From: Candidatus Thalassolituus haligoni
GTDB taxonomy: Bacteria; Pseudomonadota; Gammaproteobacteria; Pseudomonadales; Oceanobacteraceae
Length of the DNA: 64,000 nt
Assembly: GCF_041222825.1 (NCBI RefSeq)
Contig: NZ_CP139482.1
Span: 1 to 64,000 of the forward strand
Direction of reading: 5' to 3'
Position numbers and translations under genes: made by a program. Of this stretch, positions 11,978 to 21,689 are shown in pieces. The number at the start of each line of letters is the position of its first letter. The first letter of the stretch is position 1. The notes beneath the pieces were generated by a model. The model was not told the DNA's origin and searched no databases. It worked only from the letters and a program-made list of their open reading frames with translations.

Positions 11978-12732
11978 GGCCGTTTCTGCAGCGCCGCAGC
12001 GGGTCGCAGTTTTCGACCCAGCAGCATCGGCAGGCGCACCAGCATGCCAAAGAAGAGACGGGTGTGCATCCAGCTGATCATCAGATTGTCACGCCAGACC
12101 CGGAAGTTGGAGGTGCCTCCTTCCGGATAGATAACTCGGGTAGGAATAAACAGTACCGGAGTCCCTTGCCAGTAAAGACGCACCATCACTTCGGTATCGA
12201 AGTCCATGCGTCTGCCAATACGTACCTTGTTGCTGAGTGTTACAAACGCTGCCAGCGGGTAGACACGAAAGCCGCACATGGAGTCTGGAATGGTCAATGA
12301 CAGGGTTTCGATCCATACCCATACATGGGTGGCGTAACGGCCGTAGAGGCGCGCCTTGGGCACCGAGCTGTCGTAAAGCGGTTGGCCGCTAACCAGCGCT
12401 TCGGGATGCGCTCGGGATCGTTCGATCAACCGTGGAATATCGTTCAGGTTGTGCTGGCCATCAGCATCCACCTGCAGGGCATGGCTGTAACCTCGTTGGC
12501 TGGCGAGCTGGATAGCAGAGATCACCGCAGCGCCTTTACCGGCGTTAACCGTTTTAGTCAGTAGCTCAACATTATTAAAACCATCACAGACCTGACGGAT
12601 ACGGACACCGTGTTCGGCTGCTGAGCCATCGTCAATCACCACTATGGGCAGGTGGTACGGCTGCAAGCCCGTCAGCGTCGCCTGCAATGTGGTGGAATGG
12701 TTGTAGCAGGGAATAATGAAGCAATAGCTCAC
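11974..12732 (-). CDS. Family 2 glycosyltransferase
   Basis: A 252-aa GT-A fold enzyme. The nucleotide-binding start CFIIPCYNHS, VVIDDGSA and the metal-binding DAD (89-91, QVDADGQHN) are all present. GT2 enzymes of this size occur in aryl-polyene clusters, where they may glycosylate the lipid. It is followed after a 4-nt overlap by the acyltransferase, suggesting coupled translation. Confidence 0.88.
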   Translation of the reverse strand: MSYCFIIPCYNHSTTLQATLTGLQPYHLPIVVIDDGSAAEHGVRIRQVCDGFNNVELLTKTVNAGKGAAVISAIQLASQRGYSHALQVDADGQHNLNDIPRLIERSRAHPEALVSGQPLYDSSVPKARLYGRYATHVWVWIETLSLTIPDSMCGFRVYPLAAFVTLSNKVRIGRRMDFDTEVMVRLYWQGTPVLFIPTRVIYPEGGTSNFRVWRDNLMISWMHTRLFFGMLVRLPMLLGRKLRPAAALQKRP

Positions 12733-12747
12733 GTGGCTGGCCTCGAA

Positions 12748-13032
12748 TCAGGCTTGGGTTCGGGATTCGACCAATTTCACCAGCGCACTGACAGAGGCAA
12801 AGTGCTGACGGTTTTCTTCAGAGTCGTCGGTCAGGGCGATATTGAACTGTTTCTTGATCGCCACACCCAGCTCCAGTGCATCAATCGAATCCAGTCCGAG
12901 TCCGTCGCCAAACAGAGGGGCGTCGCTTTCGATTTCATCAGGACTGATGTCTTCCAGATTCAGGGTATCGATGATCAGTTGCTTGATCTGGAGCTCTAAA
13001 GTATTCAACGACAGTATCCTTTGCTTGGGCAT
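12748..13032 (-). CDS. Acyl carrier protein (aryl-polyene cluster, copy 1)
   Basis: A 94-aa four-helix carrier. The phosphopantetheine attachment serine is Ser49 in GLGLDSIDALEL. It is one of two ACP genes in the cluster (the other at 25984-26229), as is usual for aryl-polyene loci. It is first on the minus-strand arm 13032-10982; the divergent flavoprotein gene begins 197 nt away, so a promoter for both probably lies in 13033-13229. Confidence 0.93.
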   Translation of the reverse strand: MPKQRILSLNTLELQIKQLIIDTLNLEDISPDEIESDAPLFGDGLGLDSIDALELGVAIKKQFNIALTDDSEENRQHFASVSALVKLVESRTQA

Positions 13033-13229
13033 TTTCGGGGGAATGTAAAAAGGCGGCTATTATCCATTCTCGTCCGGTATTATGCCAGCTGGTCTGGGCT
13101 ATCGCCGCCCTGACGGGGCATCAGCCCGAGATAGGCGTCATTCGTATTCTGTGGTATTAACGCCGCCTCTGCGCGGATGCCATCGCGGCGTACCCAGGGT
13201 AATCAAAATCAGCTATCAAAGGATGAACC

Positions 13230-14468
13230 ATGACGGATCTGGAGCAGTCAGCAGACGTCGTTATTATTGGTGCCGGCCCTGCTGGTGCGGTGGCGGGAGC
13301 CCTGCTGAAACGCAAAGGATACCGGGTGGTTATTCTGGAAAAGCAGACGTTCCCACGCTTTTCGATTGGCGAAAGCCTGTTGCCACAGTGTATGGCATTC
13401 ATCGAGCAGGCCGGTATGTTGGATGCGGTGCGAGCGGCTGGTTTTCAGTATAAAAACGGTGCCGCATTTCGTTACCAGGAGCAGTACAGTTTTTTCGATT
13501 TTCGTGAAAAGTTTACCCCAGGCTGGGGCACCACGTTTCAGGTTCAGCGGGGTAATTTCGACAAGATCCTTGCCGATTCAGCGGCTGAGCAGGGAGTAAG
13601 CATTCACTATCAGCATGAAATCACAGCGGTCGATAACCGGGACGATGGGGTGACGGTGAGTGGCCTGGATGCCACCGGCAAGCCATTCAGCCTAGAGGGT
13701 CGCTTCCTGCTCGATGCCAGCGGTTTTGGCCGGGTGTTACCGCGTTTGCTGGCGCTGGAGTCGCCCTCCGGGTTTCCGCTGCGGCATTCGTTATTTACCC
13801 ATGTGGTCGACCACATCGGTGATGAGCAACACGACCGCAATAAAATTCTGGTCACCATTCACCCGCAACATCGGGATGTCTGGTATTGGCTGATTCCGTT
13901 TGGCAACGGTACTTGTTCATTGGGTGTCGTGGCAGAACCGTCGTTTTTTGAGCGTTATAGCGAACTGAAGCCGGAAGCCCGTTTACGTACTCTGGTGCAG
14001 CAAGATCCGGCGCTGAGCCAGCTGCTGGCCAATGCTGAATTTAATCAGCCAGTGCGGGAAATTCATGGCTATGCCGCCAACGTCAGCAGCCTGTGCGGGC
14101 CGGGTTACGCCTTGTTGGGTAACGCCGGGGAATTTCTCGATCCAGTGTTTTCGTCCGGTGTGACGATTGCGCTGAAATCCGCCAGCCTGGCGGCTGAGGT
14201 GTTGGATCGTCAATTGTCGGGCGACGCGGTGGATTGGCAGCAAGACTACGCCAAACCGCTGAAAAAGGGGGTGGATGTGTTCCGGGTGTTTGTGGAATCC
14301 TGGTACGACGGCCGTTTTCAGGATGCCATTTTCTACGACAGTGCCAACGTCAATATTCGCAAAATGATCAGCTCGATTCTGGCCGGTTATGCCTGGGATC
14401 AAGCCAATCCGTTTGTCAGTCAGGCGGAACGTCGCCTGAATGCCATCGTGGAGATTTGCCGGGGCTGA
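13230..14468 (+). CDS. Flavin-dependent halogenase-like oxidoreductase
   Basis: A 412-aa FAD enzyme with GAGPAG at 14-19, FPRFSIGESLLP at 41-52 and the flavin-halogenase signature WxWxIP as WYWLIP at 218-223. Lys75 sits in FQYKNGAAF, near where the family places its catalytic lysine; that match is uncertain. Related genes occur in xanthomonadin and flexirubin clusters, where products can be brominated or chlorinated. It is the only plus-strand gene inside the left part of the cluster and converges on the ketosynthase at 14515. Halogenation is an inference; a plain hydroxylase or reductase is possible. Confidence 0.8.
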   Translation: MTDLEQSADVVIIGAGPAGAVAGALLKRKGYRVVILEKQTFPRFSIGESLLPQCMAFIEQAGMLDAVRAAGFQYKNGAAFRYQEQYSFFDFREKFTPGWGTTFQVQRGNFDKILADSAAEQGVSIHYQHEITAVDNRDDGVTVSGLDATGKPFSLEGRFLLDASGFGRVLPRLLALESPSGFPLRHSLFTHVVDHIGDEQHDRNKILVTIHPQHRDVWYWLIPFGNGTCSLGVVAEPSFFERYSELKPEARLRTLVQQDPALSQLLANAEFNQPVREIHGYAANVSSLCGPGYALLGNAGEFLDPVFSSGVTIALKSASLAAEVLDRQLSGDAVDWQQDYAKPLKKGVDVFRVFVESWYDGRFQDAIFYDSANVNIRKMISSILAGYAWDQANPFVSQAERRLNAIVEICRG

Positions 14469-14514
14469 CACCATCGAGCTGATGTTTGAATGCCCGCTGG
14501 TTGGCGTTTCAGAA

Positions 14515-15738
14515 TCAGCGCCAGCGCTTCAGGATCAGTGAGGTATTGATACCACCAAACGCAAAGTTGTTGCTCATGACATGGTCGGTCTCAAGGTGAC
14601 GCGGCTGCCCCATAATGTAATCCAGATCGGCACAGTCGCTGTCGGGATGAGTCAGGTTGGCGGTGGCGTGAAACCAGCCCTCATTCATCATATGGATGCT
14701 GACAATGGCTTCCAGCGCGCCGCAAGCCCCCAGGGTGTGGCCGGTAAAACTCTTGAACGAGCTGATCGGTTTCTTCCCCAGCACCTGAAAGGTGGCCTGG
14801 CTTTCCGCCACATCACCACGGTCGGTGGCGGTGCCGTGGGCACTGACATAACCGATATCAGCCGGGGTTAGTCCGGCATCGCGCAGCGACATTTCCATGG
14901 CCACTTGCATGGTGGTGGCGTTGGGTTGGGTAATGTGTGCGCCATCCGAATTGGTACCGAAACCAACGATTTCCGCCAGAATGGTGGCTCCCCGTTCAAG
15001 GGCAGATTCCAACGTTTCCAGAATCACAATCCCGGCGCCTTCGCCAATCACCAGACCGTCACGATTCTGGTCAAACGGGCGTGGTGCCAGATCCGGGTTG
15101 GCATTATTGGTACTGGTGGCAAACAGGGTGTCGAACACCGCTGCCTGAGTGGCGCTGAGTTCTTCACAGCCACCGGCCACCATCATTTGTTGATGGCCAT
15201 ATTTGATGGCTTCGTAGGCATAACCAATGCCCTGGCTGCCGGACGTACAGGCGCTGGAGGTGGTGATGATGCGGCCTTTCAAACCGAAGAACACGCCAAT
15301 ATTCACCGGTGCGGTATGCGGCATCATGCGTACATAAGAGGTGGCGTTCAGACCGTTCACCGAATGGTTAAACAGCATCTGGCCAAATTCCCCAATGGCA
15401 TCCGGGGTGCCGGAGGACGACCCGACAGCCACTCCCATACGGCCATCCTGAATACGCTCATCATCGAGCAAGCCAGCCTGTTGCAGTGCCAGTTCGGTGG
15501 CGCGAGTGGCCATCACCGACATCCGGCCCATGCTGCGTACAGCCTTACGGGTATAGTGTGACGGTTTTTCAAAGTCGTCGACCGGGCCACCCAGGCGGGT
15601 ATTCAGACCTTCGTATTTGTCCCAGCTTTCGATATAACGGATACCGGTGGTTAAGGCCCTGAGATTGGCAGCAATGGTGTCCCAGTCCTGGCCAATCGGT
15701 GAAATGGCCGACATGCCGGTAATCACAACGCGTTTCAT
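14515..15738 (-). CDS. Beta-ketoacyl-ACP synthase (aryl-polyene elongation)
   Basis: A condensing enzyme of 407 aa with the FabF/KAS II triad: Cys164 in SSACTSGSQG, His301 in AHGTATDRGD and His334 in GHTLGACG. It probably extends the polyene chain with malonyl-ACP. ATG at 15738 overlaps the ketoreductase stop as TGATG; an in-frame GTG at 15744 would add two residues. Part of the tightly packed run 23628-14515. Confidence 0.93.
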   Translation of the reverse strand: MKRVVITGMSAISPIGQDWDTIAANLRALTTGIRYIESWDKYEGLNTRLGGPVDDFEKPSHYTRKAVRSMGRMSVMATRATELALQQAGLLDDERIQDGRMGVAVGSSSGTPDAIGEFGQMLFNHSVNGLNATSYVRMMPHTAPVNIGVFFGLKGRIITTSSACTSGSQGIGYAYEAIKYGHQQMMVAGGCEELSATQAAVFDTLFATSTNNANPDLAPRPFDQNRDGLVIGEGAGIVILETLESALERGATILAEIVGFGTNSDGAHITQPNATTMQVAMEMSLRDAGLTPADIGYVSAHGTATDRGDVAESQATFQVLGKKPISSFKSFTGHTLGACGALEAIVSIHMMNEGWFHATANLTHPDSDCADLDYIMGQPRHLETDHVMSNNFAFGGINTSLILKRWR

Positions 15739-16469
15739 CAGCACATACCACCGTTGACAGAAATCACCTGGCGGGTCACATAACCCGCATCCTCAGACAT
15801 CAGGAAGCTGACCGCAGCCGCCACTTCTTCCGGACGGCCCATACGTCTGGCCGGAATCATTTTCATTGCCTCATCGATATGCACGCCTTCGATCATATCG
15901 GTTTCAATCAGGCCAGGGGCAACACAATTGACGGTGATGTTGCGTTTGGCCAGTTCGACCGCCAGCGCCTTGCAGGCACCAATCAGACCGGCTTTGGAAG
16001 CGGAATAGTTCACTTGGCCGCGGTTGCCGGTAATACCGGATACCGATGACATGGCCACAATTCGGCCCGGCTTGCGCCGCCGTACCATCGGCATGGTTAA
16101 CGGCTGCACCACGTTGAAAAAACCATCCAGATTGGTGTGAATCACGGTGTCCCAGTCGTCTTCGGACATGGCTGGAAAGGCATTGTCGCGGGTCAGGCCA
16201 GCGTTGCAGACAATACCGTAATAGGTGCCGTGGGCTTCGATATCCGCCAGCAAAATGTCACGGCAGCGACTGCGATCGGCAATATCAAATTGCAGTATCC
16301 GTGCCTGGCGGCCGATGGTGAGAATCTGCTGCTGCACCTGTTCCGCTTCGGCGCGATTACTGCGGCAATGCACCACAATATCGAAGCCCTCGCGGGCCAG
16401 CCGCAGGGCGATGGCCTTGCCGATGCCACGGCTGGAGCCGGTAATAAATACAGTGCTGGATTCAGACAT
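15738..16469 (-). CDS. 3-ketoacyl-ACP reductase, FabG family
   Basis: A 243-aa short-chain dehydrogenase. The NADPH motif TGSSRGIG is at 10-17 and the catalytic Ser142, Tyr155 and Lys159 are in place (YSASK). It reduces the ketoacyl intermediates made by the neighbouring ketosynthases. It overlaps genes on both sides. A FabG paralogue at this place is a constant part of aryl-polyene loci. Confidence 0.94.
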   Translation of the reverse strand: MSESSTVFITGSSRGIGKAIALRLAREGFDIVVHCRSNRAEAEQVQQQILTIGRQARILQFDIADRSRCRDILLADIEAHGTYYGIVCNAGLTRDNAFPAMSEDDWDTVIHTNLDGFFNVVQPLTMPMVRRRKPGRIVAMSSVSGITGNRGQVNYSASKAGLIGACKALAVELAKRNITVNCVAPGLIETDMIEGVHIDEAMKMIPARRMGRPEEVAAAVSFLMSEDAGYVTRQVISVNGGMC

Positions 16470-16938
16470 TGTGTTGTCCTTTGACAGATTCCATAAAATT
16501 GCTGACGTCTTGGGGCTGAAATACGTTCAGCCGCGCTTGCTGCTGTTCCTGGTCAAAGCGGATGCTGCAGTCAAATGAGCCCAATCCGCTGCTGTCCTGT
16601 AATAAACGTTCCACCTGGATGTGCAGCCGCGCACCCACCGGAAAACAGCTGCAACTGCTGCTGAAGCGGCGGCTGCCCAACAGAAAACCAACCCGTACGG
16701 CAGCACCCTCCTGTTTGGCGGCAGTGCCTGCCCAGGCGGCAATGGCCTGGGCCATATACTCAATGCCGACCCAGCCCGGTACGCCGTCGGGGCCACAAAA
16801 AGAGGACTGCGGCTGAATCACGACCTCGGCACAGAGGCTGTCGGCGTCATACGCCAGAATACGATCCAGCAGGCTCATTTCGCCGCGATGGGGAACCAGC
16901 TCCTCGACGGTGAAGGCAGGGGTCGGATCAATCGCCAT
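16462..16938 (-). CDS. Hotdog-fold 3-hydroxyacyl-ACP dehydratase (ApeP-like)
   Basis: A 158-aa single-hotdog protein with the family start LVPHRGEMSLLDR (His17) and the helix GIEYMAQAIAAWAG. It should dehydrate hydroxyacyl-ACP to leave the conjugated double bonds. ATG at 16938 overlaps the upstream ketosynthase by 11 nt; a longer frame reaching 16983 adds 15 residues that lack family similarity. Confidence 0.88.
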   Translation of the reverse strand: MAIDPTPAFTVEELVPHRGEMSLLDRILAYDADSLCAEVVIQPQSSFCGPDGVPGWVGIEYMAQAIAAWAGTAAKQEGAAVRVGFLLGSRRFSSSCSCFPVGARLHIQVERLLQDSSGLGSFDCSIRFDQEQQQARLNVFQPQDVSNFMESVKGQHNV

Positions 16939-18115
16939 AAATACGCTCGAATAACAGGGAAATATTGTTGCCACCAAAAGCAAATGAGTTGCTCAGTGTA
17001 AAGACCGGTGGATGATCCAGTTTCAAACCCGCCGTAACGAGGCGGAGCGGCGCCAGTGCCGGATCAGGCACCCCGTCCCAGCGATGCGGCGGTAAACGGC
17101 CATCCTGTTGCATCGTCAGCCAGCAGAACGCCGCTTCAATGGCACCGGCAGCCCCCAGCGTATGGCCAGTCAAAGCCTTGGTTGAAGAGGCCGCTACCCG
17201 GTCGCCAAACAGGCGGAATACCGCCTGGCTTTCCATGCGGTCATTTTGCTCGGTAGCCGTGCCATGCAGGTTGATATAGGACACCTGTTCGGGATTCAAC
17301 TGGCGTTGTTGCAGCGCCTGACTCATGGCGGCGATGGCCCCCGCGCCTTGCGGGTGCGGGGCAGAAATATGATGGGCGTCAGATGATTCACCGACCCCCG
17401 CCAGAGTCACCGCCGCCGGTTCTTTGCTCATGATAAACAAGGCCGCCCCTTCGCCGATATTGATACCGTCGCGATGGGCACTGAACGGGGCACACACCGC
17501 CGTTGCCAGGGATTCCAGTGCCCCAAAACCGTTAAGCGTCATGGCCGCCAGTGAATCAACGCCACCGGCAATCACCAGATCACAGACATCTTGCTGAATC
17601 AGGCGGCGGGCGCTGGCCAGCGCCTTGGCACCGGAGGAGCAAGCAGTTGATACTACATAAGTTGGCCCTTTGGCACCGCTCCAGTCCGCCAGCGAAAGTG
17701 CCGGGGCAGACATTTCCTGAATGGCATAACGCGTGGCAGTGGCGGGTTGCTGGTGGTTAACCCAGCCTTGCACGGTGCTGAAGGCTTCCGCGATACCACT
17801 GGTGCTGCTGCCCAGCACAATGCCAATACGTTCGGCGGCAATGCCTTGGCGCATGGCTGCAAAAGCGACCTGAAGCTGTTGCCAGGCAGACATCAGTAGC
17901 TGGTTATTGCGGGACTGGCGCTCGGCTGCAAATTGCGCCAGCGGGGGCAGCTCAGCCTTGACTTGACCTACGTATACCGGTGTCGACATCCATTCATCGG
18001 CCAGTGTCAGCGGTTCGGCATCCGGCTGTTGCAGGGTTTGCCAGACCTGCTCGGCACCACGTCCAAGGGAGCAGACGATTCCCAAGTGATTCAAATAAAC
18101 GGGAATATCCTGCAT
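16928..18115 (-). CDS. Beta-ketoacyl-ACP synthase, second copy (ApeO-like)
   Basis: A 395-aa thiolase-fold condensing enzyme with Cys159 in STACSSGAK, His284 in LHGTATEQND and His318 in GHTLGAAG, so the full triad is present. Two complete ketosynthases plus the chain-length-factor-like gene at 27060 match known aryl-polyene clusters, where they share initiation and elongation. It lies 2 nt after the lipoprotein gene. Confidence 0.92.
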   Translation of the reverse strand: MQDIPVYLNHLGIVCSLGRGAEQVWQTLQQPDAEPLTLADEWMSTPVYVGQVKAELPPLAQFAAERQSRNNQLLMSAWQQLQVAFAAMRQGIAAERIGIVLGSSTSGIAEAFSTVQGWVNHQQPATATRYAIQEMSAPALSLADWSGAKGPTYVVSTACSSGAKALASARRLIQQDVCDLVIAGGVDSLAAMTLNGFGALESLATAVCAPFSAHRDGINIGEGAALFIMSKEPAAVTLAGVGESSDAHHISAPHPQGAGAIAAMSQALQQRQLNPEQVSYINLHGTATEQNDRMESQAVFRLFGDRVAASSTKALTGHTLGAAGAIEAAFCWLTMQQDGRLPPHRWDGVPDPALAPLRLVTAGLKLDHPPVFTLSNSFAFGGNNISLLFERIYGD

Positions 18116-18117
18116 GA

Positions 18118-18711
18118 CTACTTATCCATTTCCAGAGTGTCAATTCTGATCCGCTGCTGCAGGTCAGGTATCTCGATCAGCAGCGGTGTCCAGAAGCTGT
18201 CAGCGGCTTCGGACTGCGCCGTTACCGCCTTGAATTCATACACCAGGTGCGCATCATAATATAAGCGGCGCACACCTGGCAGCGCCTGTAACGACCAGCC
18301 GGTTCCGGCCAGGGTGGTACGAATGCTGGCCAGTGGCCAGTAGGCCAGCTGAATCTGCGCCAGTATGGTATGTGCTTGGAGCTGTTGCGGCAGCAGCGGT
18401 GAGCGTTTTTCCTCCAGTTGCTGACCGTCGTAACGAACGCGCAGCAACTCCTGCCCGGTGGCCGTCAGCGCCACCAGCACCAGCACACCTTGCTGTACCG
18501 ACCAGCTGGCCAGCATGGCTTTGGCTGGTTCATCGTCAGCGCTTACCACCTGGGTAAACTGGCCGTTGAAGGGGAAATCGGCCGGTGGTAACAACGGCGG
18601 CTGCAAGCGGTCGGGGCGGAACGTCAGCAAGCTGCAGCCAGACAACAGCACCAAACAGGTCAGCGAGAGTAGCGCCAGTGGCTTCAACATCCGCTGCATG
18701 AGGTTAGGCAT
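18118..18711 (-). CDS. DUF3261-type lipoprotein
   Basis: A 197-aa secreted lipoprotein. The signal peptide ends in a lipobox LLSGC with the lipid-bearing Cys26. The rest resembles DUF3261 proteins, which are found with the MMPL and LolA-like genes in aryl-polyene clusters and may help deliver the lipid to the outer membrane. It overlaps the MMPL gene by 8 nt. Confidence 0.8.
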   Translation of the reverse strand: MPNLMQRMLKPLALLSLTCLVLLSGCSLLTFRPDRLQPPLLPPADFPFNGQFTQVVSADDEPAKAMLASWSVQQGVLVLVALTATGQELLRVRYDGQQLEEKRSPLLPQQLQAHTILAQIQLAYWPLASIRTTLAGTGWSLQALPGVRRLYYDAHLVYEFKAVTAQSEAADSFWTPLLIEIPDLQQRIRIDTLEMDK

Positions 18712-21109
18712 GCTGATCTTCCAGGGTAAATACCGGGGTTAACAACCACACCAGAATGACCCCGCACAGCACGGTTGCGCCAAAATACATCAGCACTGGA
18801 GTTTGCGACAGTGCCAGCAAGCCAAAGGCCAGCAAGGTAGTGAGTGCTGACATCGCTACCGCCAGCCAGGTGTAGAGACTGTTACGACTGTTGAGCAGGA
18901 AGATGCCGGCATCCATACCAATACCCAGTACCAGCAGCAGCGCCAGCAGGTTAAACAGCGTCAGCTGCATACCCAGCAGCGCCAGCAGATTCAGCGTCAG
19001 CACGCTGGCCAGCGCCGGTCCGGCCAGAATACGCCAGGCCGTCAGACGGTAGCGCAGCGCCAGCAAGAGCAGTACGGCGGCATACGCGGCGGCGAGCCAC
19101 CAGCCCATGTTATGGCGGTAGTGATTCAGCACCTTGCCAATGGCCGCCGGGCGATCCACCAGCTGCAGCCAGTCAGAGCGATGGGCATCTTGCAGCAGTG
19201 GTTGCAGCTGCTCGACCAGGTTGGCGGGCACCGTGCCGGAAAAATTCACCACGGCATAAAAGCGCCCGCCGAATTCTCCCAGCCACAAATGCCGGCTGCT
19301 GGCACTGAAGGCTGAGGCCAGCCAGTGTTCTGGAGTGATCGGCAGGTTGGCGCGGTTGGCAAAATCCGCCCGCGCAGAACGGCTGATTTCAACGGCCCCC
19401 AACTGCTTGGCAAACTGCTCTAGCAGGCCGCCGCTGGCATAGACGGTAGTCACCTGCTGCTGGTAGTCCGCCCGTTGTTGTTGCTGTGATGCCAGTTGCT
19501 GGCTGACGCTGTGGTAGTGCAGGCCAGGATTCCGACTGAGCAGTTGCTCAAGCGGGTCACGCAGGGCGTCGCTGTGCTGCAGTAATTGTTCGGCGGAGTC
19601 ACCGGATAGCAGCAGGTATCTGGCCCACGAAGCACCGCCCGCGAGCTGATTAATACGCTGGTCGTTTTGTAGCAGGCTGACGGGCGAGGTTTGTAACCTA
19701 ACCAGGCTGTCGTCAAACGCTAATTTGGGCAGCTGCCACAGCGCCAGCAAGGCAAGCAGCGTCAGCAGTATGGCGACTCCGGGTTGATGAATACGGGGCC
19801 AATGGCTGCGAATGGCGGCCAGCCGGTGCAGCAACCAGCTCAAATCCGGGTTGGCTGGCATACGTCGGGTCAGCCAGGGCAGCAGCCCCATCACCGTTAG
19901 CCAAGCGCCTACCAGCCCGGCGGCGGAAAAGACCGCCATTTGCTGCAAACCGGGAAAGGGGGCTGCGGCCTGTGCCAGGTAGGCCAGGACGCTGGAGAGC
20001 ATGCCGAGGGTAATGGCACCGGTAACCGGGTCGCGGGCGGCGGCTGTGCCAGGCGTTGGTATTGGTTGCTCCAGCCGATGACAAAGAAAATGTAGCGAAT
20101 AGTCGATGGCAACGCCGACCAGGCTGGCACCAAACGCCAGGGTGATTATATGCACCCGGTCAAATATCAGCAGGCAGGTGGCCATGGCCAGCAGGCAACC
20201 AAACAGCAGTGGCATAAACACCAGCAGCAAATAGGATGGACGCCGGAACACCAGCAGCATCAACAGCACAATCCCCAGCAATGACACCACGCCGATGGTC
20301 GAGATTTCATGTTGCGCCTGATTGGCACCGTAGGTGGCATGAACAATCAGACCGGTATAACTGAGGCCATGAATCGTATTGTTCAGCCGCTGGAGCAACT
20401 CACTGAGCTGACGCTGGTAACCCATGTCAAACGGGCTGCCATTCAGCTCTGCCAGCACAATCCGGTGCCAGTGCTGGCCCATTGGCGTTGGTTCAACACG
20501 GGTGGGCCAGTCGTCTTGCAGGCTGATGCCCTGATTCGGTAAGGCTTGCTCGCGCCAGTGATCCAGCAGTTGCAGTGGATCGTCGACCAGATGCCGGGTC
20601 AGCGCGCCTCCCAGCGGTGAGTACAGGCGGCTGATGGCCGCACTCACCAATAGGCTGGGTTCTTGCAACAGGCTGGACTCTTGCACTTGGTGTGATTGTT
20701 GCAATTTGGCACGATCGACGGCGGTCAGATGGTAGTAACGCCAGTCGAACAGTTGATCAAGCAGCTGGCTGAGCTGAGTGGCGTCGGTTTTGCCTTCAAC
20801 GCGGGCAAACAGGCCGGAGTCTTGTAATGCTGTTTGTAATTGCTCCGCTGCGACAAGACTGCTGGCCCGCTCACCGGATACCAGCAGGATCAGCCGTTGT
20901 GAGGCATTGCTGGCGATGCGGTTGTTGGCGAAGGATTCAGCAGCACTGTTGTGCTCATCGGGCAGTAACGACAGGATACTGGTATCGAACTGTATGCCAC
21001 GGTGGAACTGCCAGGCCAGTATCACGATGGCCACGGCCATCAGCAGTAACCAGGCCAGTAACGGTCGGTACGATGCCGGATGCAGTGGCTTATTCAGCTG
21101 CGCTGGCAT
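18704..21109 (-). CDS. MMPL/RND-family exporter
   Basis: An 801-aa inner-membrane transporter. One N-terminal helix, a periplasmic loop (about 35-250), a helix bundle with GVAIDYSLHF, a second loop, and a C-terminal bundle with LGIGMDAGIF give the two-fold RND/MMPL plan. The two acidic GxxxDY/GMD sites are those used for proton coupling in the family. Between a LolA-like and a lipoprotein gene, its likely job is lifting the polyene lipid out of the inner membrane. It overlaps the LolA-like gene by 20 nt. Confidence 0.88.
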   Translation of the reverse strand: MPAQLNKPLHPASYRPLLAWLLLMAVAIVILAWQFHRGIQFDTSILSLLPDEHNSAAESFANNRIASNASQRLILLVSGERASSLVAAEQLQTALQDSGLFARVEGKTDATQLSQLLDQLFDWRYYHLTAVDRAKLQQSHQVQESSLLQEPSLLVSAAISRLYSPLGGALTRHLVDDPLQLLDHWREQALPNQGISLQDDWPTRVEPTPMGQHWHRIVLAELNGSPFDMGYQRQLSELLQRLNNTIHGLSYTGLIVHATYGANQAQHEISTIGVVSLLGIVLLMLLVFRRPSYLLLVFMPLLFGCLLAMATCLLIFDRVHIITLAFGASLVGVAIDYSLHFLCHRLEQPIPTPGTAAARDPVTGAITLGMLSSVLAYLAQAAAPFPGLQQMAVFSAAGLVGAWLTVMGLLPWLTRRMPANPDLSWLLHRLAAIRSHWPRIHQPGVAILLTLLALLALWQLPKLAFDDSLVRLQTSPVSLLQNDQRINQLAGGASWARYLLLSGDSAEQLLQHSDALRDPLEQLLSRNPGLHYHSVSQQLASQQQQRADYQQQVTTVYASGGLLEQFAKQLGAVEISRSARADFANRANLPITPEHWLASAFSASSRHLWLGEFGGRFYAVVNFSGTVPANLVEQLQPLLQDAHRSDWLQLVDRPAAIGKVLNHYRHNMGWWLAAAYAAVLLLLALRYRLTAWRILAGPALASVLTLNLLALLGMQLTLFNLLALLLVLGIGMDAGIFLLNSRNSLYTWLAVAMSALTTLLAFGLLALSQTPVLMYFGATVLCGVILVWLLTPVFTLEDQHA

Positions 21110-21689
21110 CGCCGCTGACCTCCAGGCGGATTTCGGTCCGGTCGCCTTTTGGCTCGTGCAAGGTCAGACCTTGCAGGTGGGTGGTGCCGGTCATATCGAT
21201 GCGGGAAAAAAACGACATCAAGACATCGCTTTTGGGGGTCAGCTGTAAATCCCAGCCATTGGTTTCGCTGACCTGGATACCCGTGATGGCAAAGGTGGCT
21301 TGCAAGGTGGCCAGATCACCGGCAAAAATCGCCGCCAGCAGGTTGGCTACGGTGGCCGTCTGGGCGCTGTTGGCATCACTTTGCCAGACCACTTCACCAC
21401 CCTGGGTTTGGGAGATACCGTGCTCGCTGATCATCACTTTGCTGGCTATCGGTTGTTCGATTATCCATTCAAGACCTTGCTGGCGCTGATAGTGGAACTG
21501 GCCACTGGAGTGTAATGGGCGCGGCAGAATGGTCAGGTATTTGTCCTGCTCAAACTGGCCCTGCAATTCATCGGTGGGTGTCAGAATACGGGCAAGGTCG
21601 GCCTGGCTGAGCGATTGCGCCTGGCTGTGACTGGTGGCGATGGCACCCAGCAGCACCAGGCAGGCCAGCATGCGAGGCGAACGAATCAT
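21090..21689 (-). CDS. LolA-like outer-membrane lipid carrier
   Basis: A 199-aa periplasmic protein with a signal peptide (MIRSPRMLACLVLLGAIATS...). The LolA-like beta-barrel core follows (QFEQDKYLTILPRPLHSSG, LEWIIEQP). It is likely to carry hydrophobic cargo across the periplasm with the neighbouring MMPL protein and lipoprotein. Housekeeping LolA is usually next to ftsK, so this is a cluster-specific paralogue. Confidence 0.82.
   Translation of the reverse strand: MIRSPRMLACLVLLGAIATSHSQAQSLSQADLARILTPTDELQGQFEQDKYLTILPRPLHSSGQFHYQRQQGLEWIIEQPIASKVMISEHGISQTQGGEVVWQSDANSAQTATVANLLAAIFAGDLATLQATFAITGIQVSETNGWDLQLTPKSDVLMSFFSRIDMTGTTHLQGLTLHEPKGDRTEIRLEVSGDASAAE

Noticed and set aside
13082..13453. 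A 123-codon frame at the start of the flavoprotein gene
   Set aside because: It overlaps the well-supported flavoprotein in another frame and has no similarity.
14905..15561. A 218-codon open frame on plus opposite the ketosynthase
   Set aside because: Antisense shadow; the minus-strand protein has a complete active site.
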